A DNA stretch of 64,000 nt, from assembly GCF_000306255.2 (NCBI RefSeq), contig NZ_AKWY02000034.1, positions 626,651 through 690,650 on the forward strand, in the 5' to 3' direction. The notes below the pieces were generated by a model. That model saw only the letters and a list, made by a program, of their open reading frames with translations, ran no database searches and had not been told where the DNA came from. Every line of letters starts with the position of its first letter. The first letter of the stretch is position 1. The translations under genes and the position numbers were made by a program. The stretch comes from Leptospira noguchii serovar Panama str. CZ214. GTDB lineage: Bacteria > Spirochaetota > Leptospiria > Leptospirales > Leptospiraceae. This document shows, piece after piece, positions 49,760-59,504 of this stretch.

Positions 49760-50746
49760 ATGCCTGAAGCAATATTTAGAAAAGAAGACTCAGAACACAT
49801 TAAGACAGAACTCTTGACTCCAAGAAAAAACGAACTTGTAGCAAGAAATGTTTTCAACGTGAATTCAGATACGCCAACCTACTCACATGCCTATTCGGCT
49901 GAAGGTGTAGAGGATACCGGTTCAGCAAGGATCAGGGAATCCGGTTCGGATTCAGACGGTTTGCCCTTAGTTGGAGAAAAAGCCACAAAGGAAACTGACA
50001 AGTTGTTGGTTATCGAGGCCGGCTTTCGGATCACACAGGATGATTTAGACGCGGCGGAAGCGCGTAGGCAATCCGGCAAAGGTAGCGAATACCCAGTGTC
50101 CGAAAAACGACTCAACGGAACGAGACGTTATATTGCCGAGAAGGAAAATCGGGTTATTTTTCACGGCTGGAGTCTGGCTGGTAAGAAAATTAAAAGCGGT
50201 CTTTTTAACTGGCCTGGAATTCAGGAAGATCAGATTTCTGAAGTAGAAAATGGCAAGACTGGAGTTTCTAAACGCATCTGGAAATATAAGACTCCAGAGC
50301 AGATCCTTGCAGACATCGTTGATGCTAAGGCGGAGTTGGAAGGAAGTGGTAAATTCTCAGCAGCAGGAATCCTGATCGATGATGAAGATTATCTTCGTCT
50401 ACTCATGCCGGTTTCTAGTAGCTCAAACGTAACAACGCTGCAGTGGCTTCTTCAGAATAAAGAACTCTTTTTTCCGCGTGGTTTTATTCGAACGAAGGAT
50501 TTGTCCTACAACATCCTGAACAAAAAAATCGGGAACGACTCCGTCGGTGGATTTTGCGTTTTCGACGATGCTTCCGATGTTGCGGAAATCATCATCGCAA
50601 GAGACTTGGAAGTGGCAGAAGAACCGTTCAGTTCTTACGCCGGACAAATGAAAGTAAGGGCCTATGAAAAGATCGGCGGAATTCACGTTTACCAATCCAA
50701 AGGTATCGTGATGCGCTATGGAACTCATACGGTTAAAACCGTATAA
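49760..50746 (+). CDS. Major capsid protein (HK97-fold, encapsulin-like)
   Basis: 328 aa. The order and sequence fit HK97-fold coat proteins: N-terminal arm, 'LLVIEAGFRITQDDLDAAEA', the spine-helix region 'TPEQILADIVDAKAELEG', and the C-terminal 'IIIARDLEVAEEPFSSYAGQ' with '...KVRAYEKIGGIHVYQSKGIV' as in encapsulin-like phage coats. AAGGAG precedes the ATG. It lies between the cement protein and connector genes. Confidence 0.8.
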   Translation: MPEAIFRKEDSEHIKTELLTPRKNELVARNVFNVNSDTPTYSHAYSAEGVEDTGSARIRESGSDSDGLPLVGEKATKETDKLLVIEAGFRITQDDLDAAEARRQSGKGSEYPVSEKRLNGTRRYIAEKENRVIFHGWSLAGKKIKSGLFNWPGIQEDQISEVENGKTGVSKRIWKYKTPEQILADIVDAKAELEGSGKFSAAGILIDDEDYLRLLMPVSSSSNVTTLQWLLQNKELFFPRGFIRTKDLSYNILNKKIGNDSVGGFCVFDDASDVAEIIIARDLEVAEEPFSSYAGQMKVRAYEKIGGIHVYQSKGIVMRYGTHTVKTV

Positions 50747-50758
50747 GGATCGTCAACC

Positions 50759-51103
50759 ATGCCAAGAGCAAGTATAGCACAGCTTAGAGCGTATGTCGGA
50801 GATCCAATCGCGGACTTAACAGATTCAGAACTCCAGTTGTTTCTTGATGATGCTGTCGCAAGCGTCATTGGTAACACTACGCTTTCTGAATCTCACCCGC
50901 GATTCAATGAGCTTCAACGTGCCCGAGCGGCTTACTTGCTCTTCAATGCAAATCGTATGAAGAACGAAGTGATGGCAGAATCGGCGGACGGAATTTCTCG
51001 TAACTACGATACGAATATTTCACCGGGTATGCAAGTATCTTGGCTGGATCTATATAACCAAAAACGAACTGAAATCCTTGGATTCAGGGGACGAATCGGA
51101 TAA
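50759..51103 (+). CDS. Head-tail connector (adaptor)
   Basis: 114 aa helical protein beginning 'RASIAQLRAYVGDPIADLTDSELQ', with the 'LTDSELQLFLDDAVASV' motif common to adaptor/gp6-like proteins. Direct neighbour of the major capsid gene. Ends 1 nt into the next ATG. Confidence 0.65.
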   Translation: MPRASIAQLRAYVGDPIADLTDSELQLFLDDAVASVIGNTTLSESHPRFNELQRARAAYLLFNANRMKNEVMAESADGISRNYDTNISPGMQVSWLDLYNQKRTEILGFRGRIG

Positions 51104-51741
51104 TGCCAGCGATAATTGAAGATAATACGAATCTGGATCAACTCATTAAGGATTTGGAATATATAGAATCGGCAACGATCACAGTCGGCCTTGTAGGTTC
51201 CGTTGATAGTGATTTATTGAAGAGTGCCGGGGCCAATGAATTTGGCGCAGTGATCAGGCCAAAGAATTCAAAATGGCTGACGATTCCTTTACTTCCGGAA
51301 CTTCGCGGAAAGAGTCCTCGGAGTATCTCAGGTCTTAAATTCATTCCTCCGAAAAAAGGAAAATCATCGGCAATGCTCGCAAAGTCGGAAGGTGGTCATT
51401 TGGTCCCTCTCTTCATTCTTACTAAAAAGGTCGTTATCCCGGAAAGATCCTGGCTACGCGGAACCTTTGATTTGCAATCCTTCCAAGACGCTGTGATGGC
51501 AGAATTTGAAAAAGGAATTCAAGATTTCTTAAATGCGGAAATTGAGGCAATACAGGTTTTGCATCGAGTCGGGCTTAGAGCCGTTTCCGAAATCAAAAAC
51601 CGAATTGTAAATAATGATCCTCCGTTCAAAGACCTTTCTGGATTGACTACAAATTTAAAAGGAAACGCAAAACCTTTGCGAGATCAATTAAGATTATTTA
51701 ATGCGATCAACTACGCAATAGATGGGAAGGTGGCTACATGA
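51103..51741 (+). CDS. Virion morphogenesis / tail completion protein
   Basis: 212 aa. 'ITVGLVGS...LLKSAGANEFGAVI' and 'PERSWLRGTFD' are typical of HK97 gp10/Mu gpG-like tail completion proteins ('A.iNEfG...IP.RpFLr'). An insertion between these motifs is basic. It overlaps its neighbours by 1-4 nt. Confidence 0.7.
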   Translation: MPAIIEDNTNLDQLIKDLEYIESATITVGLVGSVDSDLLKSAGANEFGAVIRPKNSKWLTIPLLPELRGKSPRSISGLKFIPPKKGKSSAMLAKSEGGHLVPLFILTKKVVIPERSWLRGTFDLQSFQDAVMAEFEKGIQDFLNAEIEAIQVLHRVGLRAVSEIKNRIVNNDPPFKDLSGLTTNLKGNAKPLRDQLRLFNAINYAIDGKVAT

Positions 51742-52091
51742 GTCTTACGGGTGTTTCCGAATCTCTTAAACCGTTCATACGGCCGGTTGTGTATTACAAG
51801 AAGATGAAAACGAAGAACGCAAAGGGAGAAGTCATCACTACATACGAAAGCGGAGTTCCTTTGGATTTACCAGTGACCACTGTGAGCACAAGACTACTGA
51901 TTGCGATGTCGGAAGGATCATATACATCGGAAGATAGAAACTTCTATCAGCTTGGGAACGCTCTTCCAATTGATTACGAGGATAAGTTCGAGTTCAACGG
52001 AGTAAAATACCTCGTCACGATGATTAAGGATATGACGTTTGAAGCTGGATACATTCGTTACGTCTGCAAAAAGGAGATTCGTAAATTATGA
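51738..52091 (+). CDS. Head-tail joining protein, unassigned
   Basis: 117 aa, beta-rich ('VVYYKKMKTKNAKGEVITTY', 'EFNGVKYLVTMIKDM'). By position it is a stopper or neck component. No specific family is recognised. Confidence 0.55.
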   Translation: MSLTGVSESLKPFIRPVVYYKKMKTKNAKGEVITTYESGVPLDLPVTTVSTRLLIAMSEGSYTSEDRNFYQLGNALPIDYEDKFEFNGVKYLVTMIKDMTFEAGYIRYVCKKEIRKL

Positions 52092-52612
52092 AATACGAAT
52101 ATATACGATCCGTGATGGATAAACTTCAGGCAGTCTTGGAAGTATCCTATCCCGGAATCAAAATTGAGTTAGGTGATCAGAATGTCGATACGCCTGAGTA
52201 TCCTTTCGGCTCATATAAGATTCTTGTTTTAAATCAAGATCCGACAAAGTCCGCGTCTTCCTGGATAGAAGCAACGAGCGCGGAAGACTTCAAACAGGCC
52301 TTTCGGAAAAATCAAACGGCATCGATCAGTCTCGCATTCCTGCACAACTCATCGATTTCTACATGTTGGGATTTGTGCCAGATGGCTGTTGATTGGTTTG
52401 ATTCGATTCAAGGGATGACAGAATGCGAAAAGTTTGGAATTACTCCGCAACTCATAACCGGAGATGTCCAAGACAGAACCACCGTTTTGGAATCAACGCA
52501 ATACGAATACAAGGCGGGATTTGACGTTATGTTCAGATCCAGGAAGTTCAACGAAACACAGGGCAAAACAACCGCAAGCGCGCCTTCGGTTGAATTTCAG
52601 GAGGAAGCATGA
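52088..52612 (+). CDS. Tail terminator / neck protein
   Basis: 174 aa. Begins 'MKYEYIRSVMDKLQAVLEVSYPGIKI' with 'TPEYPFGSYKILVLN', the layout of tail terminator-type neck proteins (LIC12162-like) that cap the tail tube before joining. Directly precedes the sheath gene, overlapping by 4 nt. Confidence 0.6.
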   Translation: MKYEYIRSVMDKLQAVLEVSYPGIKIELGDQNVDTPEYPFGSYKILVLNQDPTKSASSWIEATSAEDFKQAFRKNQTASISLAFLHNSSISTCWDLCQMAVDWFDSIQGMTECEKFGITPQLITGDVQDRTTVLESTQYEYKAGFDVMFRSRKFNETQGKTTASAPSVEFQEEA

Positions 52613-53988
52613 GCGCACAGACCATTTCCAAAATCGATCCGATTTCAATCAATATTTTTCTTAGAAACACCCCCGTTTCTCAAATGGGATTCGGACTACC
52701 GATGATTTTGGGGATCAAAGCACCTATCTATTTTCTTCAAATCGGAACCGCTACGAGTGGGCTCGTTTGGAAATCCGCAACGTCGGGCGTTGTTTTTATC
52801 CAAGTAAAATACGTCATCAACGGAAACAATACGGCTCTCAGCGTAGTTCGCTCCGGAACCGGAACGGAAAACGATCCGTATACAATTACGGTCAACGTCG
52901 CAACGAACGGAAGCGGAATCGCAACCTCTACCGCCCATCAAATCAAACTCGCGGCGGAAGCAGTCTCCAACGTGGCAGGTGCGACAAAGATCGTAGACGT
53001 TGTAGAAGTTGCCAATACCGGAAGCGGTGTTGTTTCAGCGTTTGCTCAAGCACCTCTCTATTATGAAAGATACATGGAAATCACTTCCGCGGATGATCTT
53101 TTGGGACTCGGCTTTCTTTCTACGGATAAGGAATACATCCAAGCGACGCAGGTCTTTCGACAAACGCCAAGGCCAAAGACAGTCGCTGTTTTACTTTTGA
53201 CTACATGGGCGAATGCGGCGACTGAGATCGCAGCTCTCAGAAACTCAGGACAAGACGCTTGGTTTAAAACCATTGCGACTACGCATAACAAAAATGAAAT
53301 ATACACGTTAGGGGACTATCTCGCCTCCATCGAGAAAATGTTCTTTGCTTGCACAGATGATTTGACCGCACTCGTGGGAAGAAATTCGATTTGGGAATAT
53401 TTGATGATTCACAAGAATCCTGATTCTTTCCCGGAGGCCGCATGGGTTGGAAATACAGCTCCTCGAAGGGTTGGATCGTATAACTACGCATATTTGCCGT
53501 TGGATGGCGTGGAGAATTCCGGATACACGAACTCTCAAGCGAGTTCTATCCTTTCCGACAAGGGAAATCTGATCGTTGATTTCGGAGGAAGGCAAGTTCC
53601 CTATCCAGGAATTTCGACCGCTCAGGTTTATGCAGATGTGGTAGAAAATCGAGTTTGGTTGAAAGCACGACTCCGAGAGAACATCACAAGTCTCTTCCTA
53701 AACTCCGACGTAGTTCCTTACACGATTCAAGGAATTCAAATGATTGAAGCACGGATGCGAGAGGTTTTCGTTCAAGCCGGTGTTCAAGGAATCATCGCGC
53801 CTGTCGAAACGGATGCGGACAAAGCGCGCTCCGATTTAGGAGACTATCAATACAAAATCAACTTACCCGAAACGATCGATGAGATTCCGACGAACGATCG
53901 GAACAATCGTATTTTGCCTAACGTCACTTTTTCGTGTCGTTTGAGAGGAGCAATTAACGAAGTCGATATTGACGGTGAACTTACCTAA
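52609..53988 (+). CDS. Contractile tail sheath (DUF3383)
   Basis: 459 aa. 'SADDLLGLGFLSTDKEYIQA', 'PRPKTVAVLLL', a middle beta domain and 'VPYTIQGIQMIEARMREVFV' near the C-terminus fit the DUF3383 sheath family. Presence of a sheath with the tube gene shows a myovirus tail. GC content here is clearly above the chromosome. Confidence 0.75.
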   Translation: MSAQTISKIDPISINIFLRNTPVSQMGFGLPMILGIKAPIYFLQIGTATSGLVWKSATSGVVFIQVKYVINGNNTALSVVRSGTGTENDPYTITVNVATNGSGIATSTAHQIKLAAEAVSNVAGATKIVDVVEVANTGSGVVSAFAQAPLYYERYMEITSADDLLGLGFLSTDKEYIQATQVFRQTPRPKTVAVLLLTTWANAATEIAALRNSGQDAWFKTIATTHNKNEIYTLGDYLASIEKMFFACTDDLTALVGRNSIWEYLMIHKNPDSFPEAAWVGNTAPRRVGSYNYAYLPLDGVENSGYTNSQASSILSDKGNLIVDFGGRQVPYPGISTAQVYADVVENRVWLKARLRENITSLFLNSDVVPYTIQGIQMIEARMREVFVQAGVQGIIAPVETDADKARSDLGDYQYKINLPETIDEIPTNDRNNRILPNVTFSCRLRGAINEVDIDGELT

Positions 53989-54001
53989 AAGGAGCAATCG
54001 A

Positions 54002-54412
54002 ATGAATGGAATTTGGGACCCAAAGAAACTAAACGTAAACTGTAACGGACGTGAAGTTTCCGGAATGAGCCAAGCGGATGGCTTCTTTAAAATCGAACCC
54101 GTAACCAAAGAATACATCCTATCTCAAGTTGGCATCAAGGGCGATTGGAATATCTCAGAGGTGTATGACGGACGGGCCAAACTCACGATCGTCCTCATGG
54201 GAGATTCACCTGAGAATGAGTTCTTTTTCGCAATGGGAGAAGGAAGACTTCCATGTGTGTTTACGATGAAAGACCGATCCGATGGCGGTATGCTCGGCTT
54301 CTCCGCACAAGGGAGAGTTTGGGAAAGACCTACAATCGAACGCGGAAAGGAGTATAAGGATCGGACTTGGGTTTTTCTTCTTCCGGATTATAAAGGAGTT
54401 TTAACAGCATGA
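54002..54412 (+). CDS. Tail tube protein (DUF3277)
   Basis: 136 aa from ATG 54002 (AAAGGAG upstream). Begins 'WDPKKLNVNCNGREVSGMSQADGFFKIEP', with 'YILSQVGIKGDW' and 'TKMD'-like beta strands, matching DUF3277 tube proteins that follow DUF3383 sheaths. The frame opens at 53969, inside the sheath gene. Confidence 0.75.
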   Translation: MNGIWDPKKLNVNCNGREVSGMSQADGFFKIEPVTKEYILSQVGIKGDWNISEVYDGRAKLTIVLMGDSPENEFFFAMGEGRLPCVFTMKDRSDGGMLGFSAQGRVWERPTIERGKEYKDRTWVFLLPDYKGVLTA

Positions 54413-54807
54413 ACAACGAACGAGACCCCATAGCAAAACGAAACGTAGCGGAATATACAGGTCAGACGGTTCAACGAAAATCCGAATCCAAAACAGAATC
54501 GATTCCGTCTGACGACCCAATTCTTGTTGAAATCGACGACGATGCGAAAGTCGCAACGATTCAATTCGTTGACGGACATAGTTACAAACTTCAGCATCCT
54601 GGAAATCGAAAAGCCCTTCGTTGGAGACAAGAATCGATATCCTTAACGGACGGTTTGAATCAAGACAAACTTCTGGATAAGTTCTTTAAGTTTTGTGTAA
54701 AACCAGTCTCACACAATTTTGAACCTACGTTAGACAACATCGAACCGAATCATGTGGAGGTGTGGCTAAGAATGGCTAACCGATTTCTTAAGTGGGAGTT
54801 GGAATAA
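54409..54807 (+). CDS. Tail assembly chaperone, short form
   Basis: 132 aa, acidic N-terminus then 'IQFVDGHSYKLQHPGNRKAL', the tail-chaperone (gp41-like) start. It lies between the tube and tape measure genes, the standard place for the G/GT-like pair. The stop is at 54805-54807. An in-phase continuation in another frame follows. Confidence 0.65.
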   Translation: MNNERDPIAKRNVAEYTGQTVQRKSESKTESIPSDDPILVEIDDDAKVATIQFVDGHSYKLQHPGNRKALRWRQESISLTDGLNQDKLLDKFFKFCVKPVSHNFEPTLDNIEPNHVEVWLRMANRFLKWELE

Positions 54808-55063
54808 CCGGTTCCCAAATTTTGAAGAGGTCCCTTCGATCGAAGAATGGTTAAAATGGATAGACGAAGAAGTCGATCGGGAATTACAAATCTGGAAACC
54901 GTTTATTTTGGGAGCAGCACAGTTTAGCCAAAGCGAGATCGAAGACGCACCTACAATTCTATATGCGAAGATCATGGAGGTTGTGGATCGAAGGAAAAAA
55001 CGAGAAGCGGAAGAGAAGACAGAGGAATTGAAGTTTTTGGCGAAGTTGATCAGAGGAGCCTGA
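54770..55063 (+). CDS. Tail assembly chaperone, frameshift extension
   Basis: An open frame of ~97 codons without a usable start codon overlaps the end of the chaperone gene by 38 nt. It reads 'EEVPSIEEWLKWIDEEVDRE' and later 'ATILYAKIMEVVDRR'-like helices. The required shift is +1 (or -2, as in Mu) within 54770-54804; CTT-AAG at 54787-54792 is a candidate slip site. Ends at TGA 55061-55063, 49 nt before the tape measure gene. Confidence 0.6.
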   Translation, partial: EWLTDFLSGSWNNRFPNFEEVPSIEEWLKWIDEEVDRELQIWKPFILGAAQFSQSEIEDAPTILYAKIMEVVDRRKKREAEEKTEELKFLAKLIRGA

Positions 55064-55112
55064 TCTTAATCGTATTAGAAAATTCGAATGTATAAAGGAA
55101 AAGTAAGAATAA

Positions 55113-57014
55113 ATGGCAGTCAGAGAACTCAAGATAGCTCTTAAAACAAACCAAGGTGATGCTACAGACGCCCTGAAAGAGTATAAGGAAGAATTGAATA
55201 CTGTAAAAAAACAATTCTCTGATCTGGGTGGTTCTCTCGATTTGTTCACGGATTCCCAGGCCGCCGCTTTTAAAGAGTTCGGTGAATCCATTGGAGACAG
55301 CCTTGCCGGAAAAGCTGATCCCGCAATTTCCGAACTCGCCAAAAAGTTTAAAACTACAGAATCAAACATAGAGCGTTTGATTTCAAAATCCCGTGAAGAT
55401 TTAAAACTGGATTCGGAACTGATCGCAACCGCAAAAGCTGCAGGACTCACAGACAAAGAACTCGAAAAGCTTAATCAGGAAATGTCTGATACGGCGAATA
55501 GTGCGGGTTCCCTCTCCGGAATGCTCAAGCAAGTTGCGGCAATCGGAATCGCTTTCGCCGTTGGATCATTTGCTACAGCATCGATCGAAGCGGCTACTGC
55601 ATTAGAAAAACAAAATGGAATTCTTCAGACTCTTTCTGGCACTCAATATCCAAAGCTACAATCTGCGATCACACAAACGATTCAGAATTCAAAAGGTCTG
55701 GCCTCGGAAGGGGGTCTTTCGCAAGTTGCGAATGACGCGATGAAAGCGGGGATGTCCGTTGATTTCATTTCCAAGAATCTTTCCGGGCTCTCGCAAGTTG
55801 CGGAAGTAGCTGGCAATGAACTTTCCGCTTCAATGAATGAAGCCTATCAATCTATTCAAACCGGCTCCGATGATTTTCTGAAAAAGAATGGTGTGCTTTT
55901 CTCTTCATATACCAAAGAGTTTAATCAGATCAACAACTCTGCAATGACTGAAGTCTCGAAACGTCTTGCCAGAGAAAGGCTGATCTCTACCGCACTCAAA
56001 GAAAATTCTGCGCTTCAAGATGCGTATGGATCACATCTAAAATCAGCCTCGGCAATCTTTCAAGCCTACAATCAAAGGATGGGAGACCTGAAGGCATTGT
56101 TTGGAAAAGTCCTTCTTGAAGGAATGAAGCCGTTTCTGTCTACGTTCGTTAGTATATTAGAATATTTTACTGTTGGAGAGGACGCACTCAATCGAGTAAA
56201 AGGAGCGTTGGTCATATTTGGTTCGGTGTTTACCGGAGTTTTGGTAGCCATTGCCGCGAAGATGGTTGTTGCAGCTTCCGCAACTGCCGGCGGAATGATT
56301 CCTGCACTGTATGGAATGGCAGTGGCTGGTTGGGCGGCTATTGCCCCTTGGCTTCCTTTTATAGCAATCGGCGCGGCTGTCGCGGCAACTATCGCCGCAA
56401 TCGTTTTGATTGTAGACGACCTTCTTGTTTGGATGGATGGAGGCGAATCGATCATAGGGGATTTTCTCGGTCCATTCAAAGATTTTGATATTAAAAAAAT
56501 ATTTGGACAAGCATTTGATTATTTAATCAACCTCGCCAAAAAATACGGAAAGTTTTTGATCATGGCTCTCTTTCCGGTTAGCACTTTGTATTTTTATTTT
56601 GATGAAATCGTTGAGTGGTTTAAATCACTTCCCGAAATTATCGAAAACCTATTCAAAGGCATCGGCCCGAAAATCAAAGAAGCATTTTCTGGAATCTTAC
56701 CTTCCGGGATCTTCAATTTTGGAGCACCTGGAAAAGCGGATAACGCGACAAGTGTTCAAGATGCAATCATTACAAAATCCGGAAAGGTGATTCACACACA
56801 TCCGGACGACAACTTGGTTGCAGTAAAGGACTTAGGATCACTTGGAAGATCCAAATCTTCCGGAGGAATCTCGGTCAATATTGCAAATGTTACGTTAGGA
56901 GCGGGTTCACCACAGGAAAACGCTACGATCTTTGCAAAGTTTTTAGAGAGAGAGCTGGAAAAAATCGCAATCAAACTCGGTCTTTCCGCTGGACTCTCTC
57001 CGGAGGCGTTATAA
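55113..57014 (+). CDS. Tail tape measure protein
   Basis: 633 aa. Determines tail length. N-terminal helical region, then 'GIAFAVGSFATASIEAATAL' (start of the tape measure core), 'NSAMTEVSKRLARERLISTA', and a hydrophobic stretch at ~375-440 with two to three membrane-spanning-like helices rich in Ala/Ile. A glycine-rich C-terminus follows. AAAGGAAAAG precedes the ATG. Confidence 0.85.
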   Translation: MAVRELKIALKTNQGDATDALKEYKEELNTVKKQFSDLGGSLDLFTDSQAAAFKEFGESIGDSLAGKADPAISELAKKFKTTESNIERLISKSREDLKLDSELIATAKAAGLTDKELEKLNQEMSDTANSAGSLSGMLKQVAAIGIAFAVGSFATASIEAATALEKQNGILQTLSGTQYPKLQSAITQTIQNSKGLASEGGLSQVANDAMKAGMSVDFISKNLSGLSQVAEVAGNELSASMNEAYQSIQTGSDDFLKKNGVLFSSYTKEFNQINNSAMTEVSKRLARERLISTALKENSALQDAYGSHLKSASAIFQAYNQRMGDLKALFGKVLLEGMKPFLSTFVSILEYFTVGEDALNRVKGALVIFGSVFTGVLVAIAAKMVVAASATAGGMIPALYGMAVAGWAAIAPWLPFIAIGAAVAATIAAIVLIVDDLLVWMDGGESIIGDFLGPFKDFDIKKIFGQAFDYLINLAKKYGKFLIMALFPVSTLYFYFDEIVEWFKSLPEIIENLFKGIGPKIKEAFSGILPSGIFNFGAPGKADNATSVQDAIITKSGKVIHTHPDDNLVAVKDLGSLGRSKSSGGISVNIANVTLGAGSPQENATIFAKFLERELEKIAIKLGLSAGLSPEAL

Positions 57015-57664
57015 TGGAAAGCCCCTTAGCCCGAACTACAATCGCATTAACAGACGGCGACGATGAAATCGAACTCAATGTGTCTCTTGAGATACAACAT
57101 TCGTATCCCGCCGAGATAACCGGACACCCGATCGAAAAAGAGAAAGGAAAGACCTCAGTCACGGATCACGTAATTCCAGGTCAAAGAGGAATCTCACTCA
57201 GTGCGATCCTTTCAAATTCTATCGCAATATTTTCTTTCCGTCGAGTGACTGTAGACGAAAAATTAGAAACGCTCATTCGTTGGCAAACGGAGGGAACGTT
57301 TCTAACAATGCTTGGTTATACAACCGGCGGGATTTTCACTAAAATCCTATCGATGCTTCCGTCTTTTTTTCGATACGTTCCGCCGGATGATCCAGACAAG
57401 CGATACTTAGGCAGATCTATCGATGAAATTCCAAATCTCTTAATCGGAGATATTACGTTTTCTGAATCTAAAGATATTGGAAATGATATTAGTATAACCT
57501 TATCGATTTATCCGGTCCAAATTGTAGAGGCAAAGACCAGGAATTTGAATGCTGTGAAATCAGGAGGGAAACAGCCGATCAAAGAAGTGAACGTAGACCC
57601 AAGTAAAAGAATCCTGCTAAAACAAAAGCCATTGTTAAATCATTCTTTTAAGGTTAAATCTTAA
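57014..57664 (+). CDS. Dit-like baseplate protein
   Basis: 216 aa. 'SLEIQHSYPAEITGHPIEKE...TSVTDHVIPGQRGISLSAIL' matches the Dit-like N-terminal domain ('SHSYSSEVTEHPVE...ISDHV'), a ring at the tube tip. Start overlaps the tape measure stop by 1 nt. Confidence 0.75.
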   Translation: MESPLARTTIALTDGDDEIELNVSLEIQHSYPAEITGHPIEKEKGKTSVTDHVIPGQRGISLSAILSNSIAIFSFRRVTVDEKLETLIRWQTEGTFLTMLGYTTGGIFTKILSMLPSFFRYVPPDDPDKRYLGRSIDEIPNLLIGDITFSESKDIGNDISITLSIYPVQIVEAKTRNLNAVKSGGKQPIKEVNVDPSKRILLKQKPLLNHSFKVKS

Positions 57665-57665
57665 T

Positions 57666-58007
57666 ATGCCAACGTTTAAATACTTACAATTCAAACCAAA
57701 CTCTTTTCCAATTCGAAATCAATGTGAAATTGAAGGAAAGGATTATGAGTTTGAGTTCAACTACAATTCAGTTGGTGATTTTATTACGGTTCTTGTAAGA
57801 GACTCGGAAGGTAATATTCTATTTTCAACAAAGCTTGTCTACGGAATTTCCTTGAATCACTTTGTAGTGGATGGGTTTCCAAACAATGTCAAACTCATCC
57901 CTTTAGATCTGGATGATCTGTATCGAGATGAGTTTGTGGAAATCTCTGTCAACAGAGACACGCTCGGATCTACGGTTCAAATTTATATCATTGAGAAAAC
58001 GGTATGA
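57666..58007 (+). CDS. Baseplate plug-like protein
   Basis: 113 aa beta-rich protein. 'YEFEFNYNSVGDFITVLVRDSEGNIL' and 'LVYGISLNHFV' are consistent with the small plug protein (cyanophage Pam3 gp18-like) found between Dit-like and hub genes. Overlaps the hub gene by 4 nt. Confidence 0.65.
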   Translation: MPTFKYLQFKPNSFPIRNQCEIEGKDYEFEFNYNSVGDFITVLVRDSEGNILFSTKLVYGISLNHFVVDGFPNNVKLIPLDLDDLYRDEFVEISVNRDTLGSTVQIYIIEKTV

Positions 58008-58821
58008 TCGGAAATCCGAAACTTTACGGCCGTGTTGTTTCTTTGGAAATTCTTCCGAAGACAGGTCTCGGAAAAGAGTTCACCTATCCTCCGTTTGACA
58101 TCGAATTCGAGTCTGATTTAGAGAAGCTGAATATAACGAAAGTTTTAATCTATAATGTCAACGACGACACGATGGAAATGATAGGAGCAAAAGCCAGGGG
58201 AAAAGAATTCCTATATCCCACTGCGATGTTAAGCGCAGGGTATAAAGATGAAAACGGTTTGGTCGTGAGCGGGGAAGTTATTCTTCCCAAAATGAAACAG
58301 GAGGGGCCGAATAAGATTTTAGAATTCACTATCTCATCAAATGCCGGTTCCTGGAATAGTTTCTATATTATGAAAACGTATAGTAACCTTCCTGCACAAA
58401 CTGTCATACTCGATATTCTAACTCAAGGCAACATCAAACCTGGATCTATAACATTAGGAGAAGATAAAGTAATCAATTTTAGCGCAACAAAGTCTTTAGG
58501 AGAATGCGTTAAAAGTTTCTGTGAGCTAACAAAATCTCAATACTGGATGCAAGACGGACTTTTACACATCTCCCCGCTCGATCCTCCTTCTAAACCAAGC
58601 ACGATCTTCTTAGACAATCTTCCGGGCTTATTGGAGTTCCTGAGAAAAATCAAAAAACCTGGAAGGTTACAAGCCTTTTCCGTCACAAGCTCAAATTAAA
58701 TCAGGTGATTGCAGTCAAAGGCGGAAGTTTAGATGGAGAATGTAGAATCGTAAAAGGAAAACATCGCTTCTCTACATTCCAACCTACGAACTATACCGAA
58801 CTTGAGGTCCTTCCGTTATGA
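58004..58821 (+). pseudogene. Baseplate hub protein, frameshifted
   Basis: Frame one gives 231 aa (hub, gpD/gp27-like: 'FDIEFESDLEKLNITKVLIYN'), ending at TAA 58697-58699. The other frame continues for ~45 residues ('FRHKLKLNQVIAVKGGSLDG', ending at TGA 58819-58821, ATGA-overlapped with the next gene), which is what the full-length protein needs. One missing A in the A6 run at about 58653-58658 would explain the break. Could be slippage-corrected, decayed or an assembly error. Confidence 0.65.
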
Positions 58822-59504
58822 TCACTCTGGACGACGTGATTCTCAAAGCGATCAAAAAGCAACTCGCAAACGTTCAGGTTGGACTTCCTGGAACGATCGA
58901 ATCGTTTAATCCTTCGTTGATGACGGCTAACGTAAAACTTCTTTTTAAACAGATCAATGGACAAGGGGAAGAGATCGACTTTCCGGTTCTCTCGAATATT
59001 AGAGTCGGAACTCTTTGGGCGGGTGATTTCTTTATCAAGCCAGACTACAAACGTGGGGATAAAGTTTGGGTTTCGTTCTCGACGCATGATACGTCAGACG
59101 CAATTCGTGGAATCTCAACAGTAGCTTCTGAGTCTTTATTCGATCTTCAAAGCGCCTGTGTGCAATCCGGATTCAAAGGAGATCTTGACGCTCCGGCATT
59201 CACAGCAAATCTTCCAGGATTACTAATCGGACACAAACAAGGTCAATCTTTAATTCAATTGGATGACGATACGATCAAAATTCGAGGTGGGCTTATCGAT
59301 CTTTCAGAGTCAGCCGTATTGGGTGAAACTCTATCACAATTTCTTAAAATGATTCTGGATGTCTTTATAAACAACGCGTCTGCATTTACAACGAATACGG
59401 TTCCTGGTTCTCCGGCGGGCCTATCGCCTGTGATCGTTGCAGCATTGACCGCGCGTAAAGCGGAAGTCGATCAGATTATTTCTCACAAGGTGAAGATCGG
59501 ATGA
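58818..59504 (+). CDS. Baseplate spike (Gp138 N-terminal domain)
   Basis: 228 aa. 'VQVGLPGTIESFNPSLMTANVKL' with 'DFPVLSNIRVGTLW' and 'YKRGDKVWVSFSTHD' is the OB-fold of Gp138_N-type spikes; the C-terminal half has repetitive beta strands ending in a helical tail. It forms the needle below the hub. Confidence 0.78.
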   Translation: MITLDDVILKAIKKQLANVQVGLPGTIESFNPSLMTANVKLLFKQINGQGEEIDFPVLSNIRVGTLWAGDFFIKPDYKRGDKVWVSFSTHDTSDAIRGISTVASESLFDLQSACVQSGFKGDLDAPAFTANLPGLLIGHKQGQSLIQLDDDTIKIRGGLIDLSESAVLGETLSQFLKMILDVFINNASAFTTNTVPGSPAGLSPVIVAALTARKAEVDQIISHKVKIG

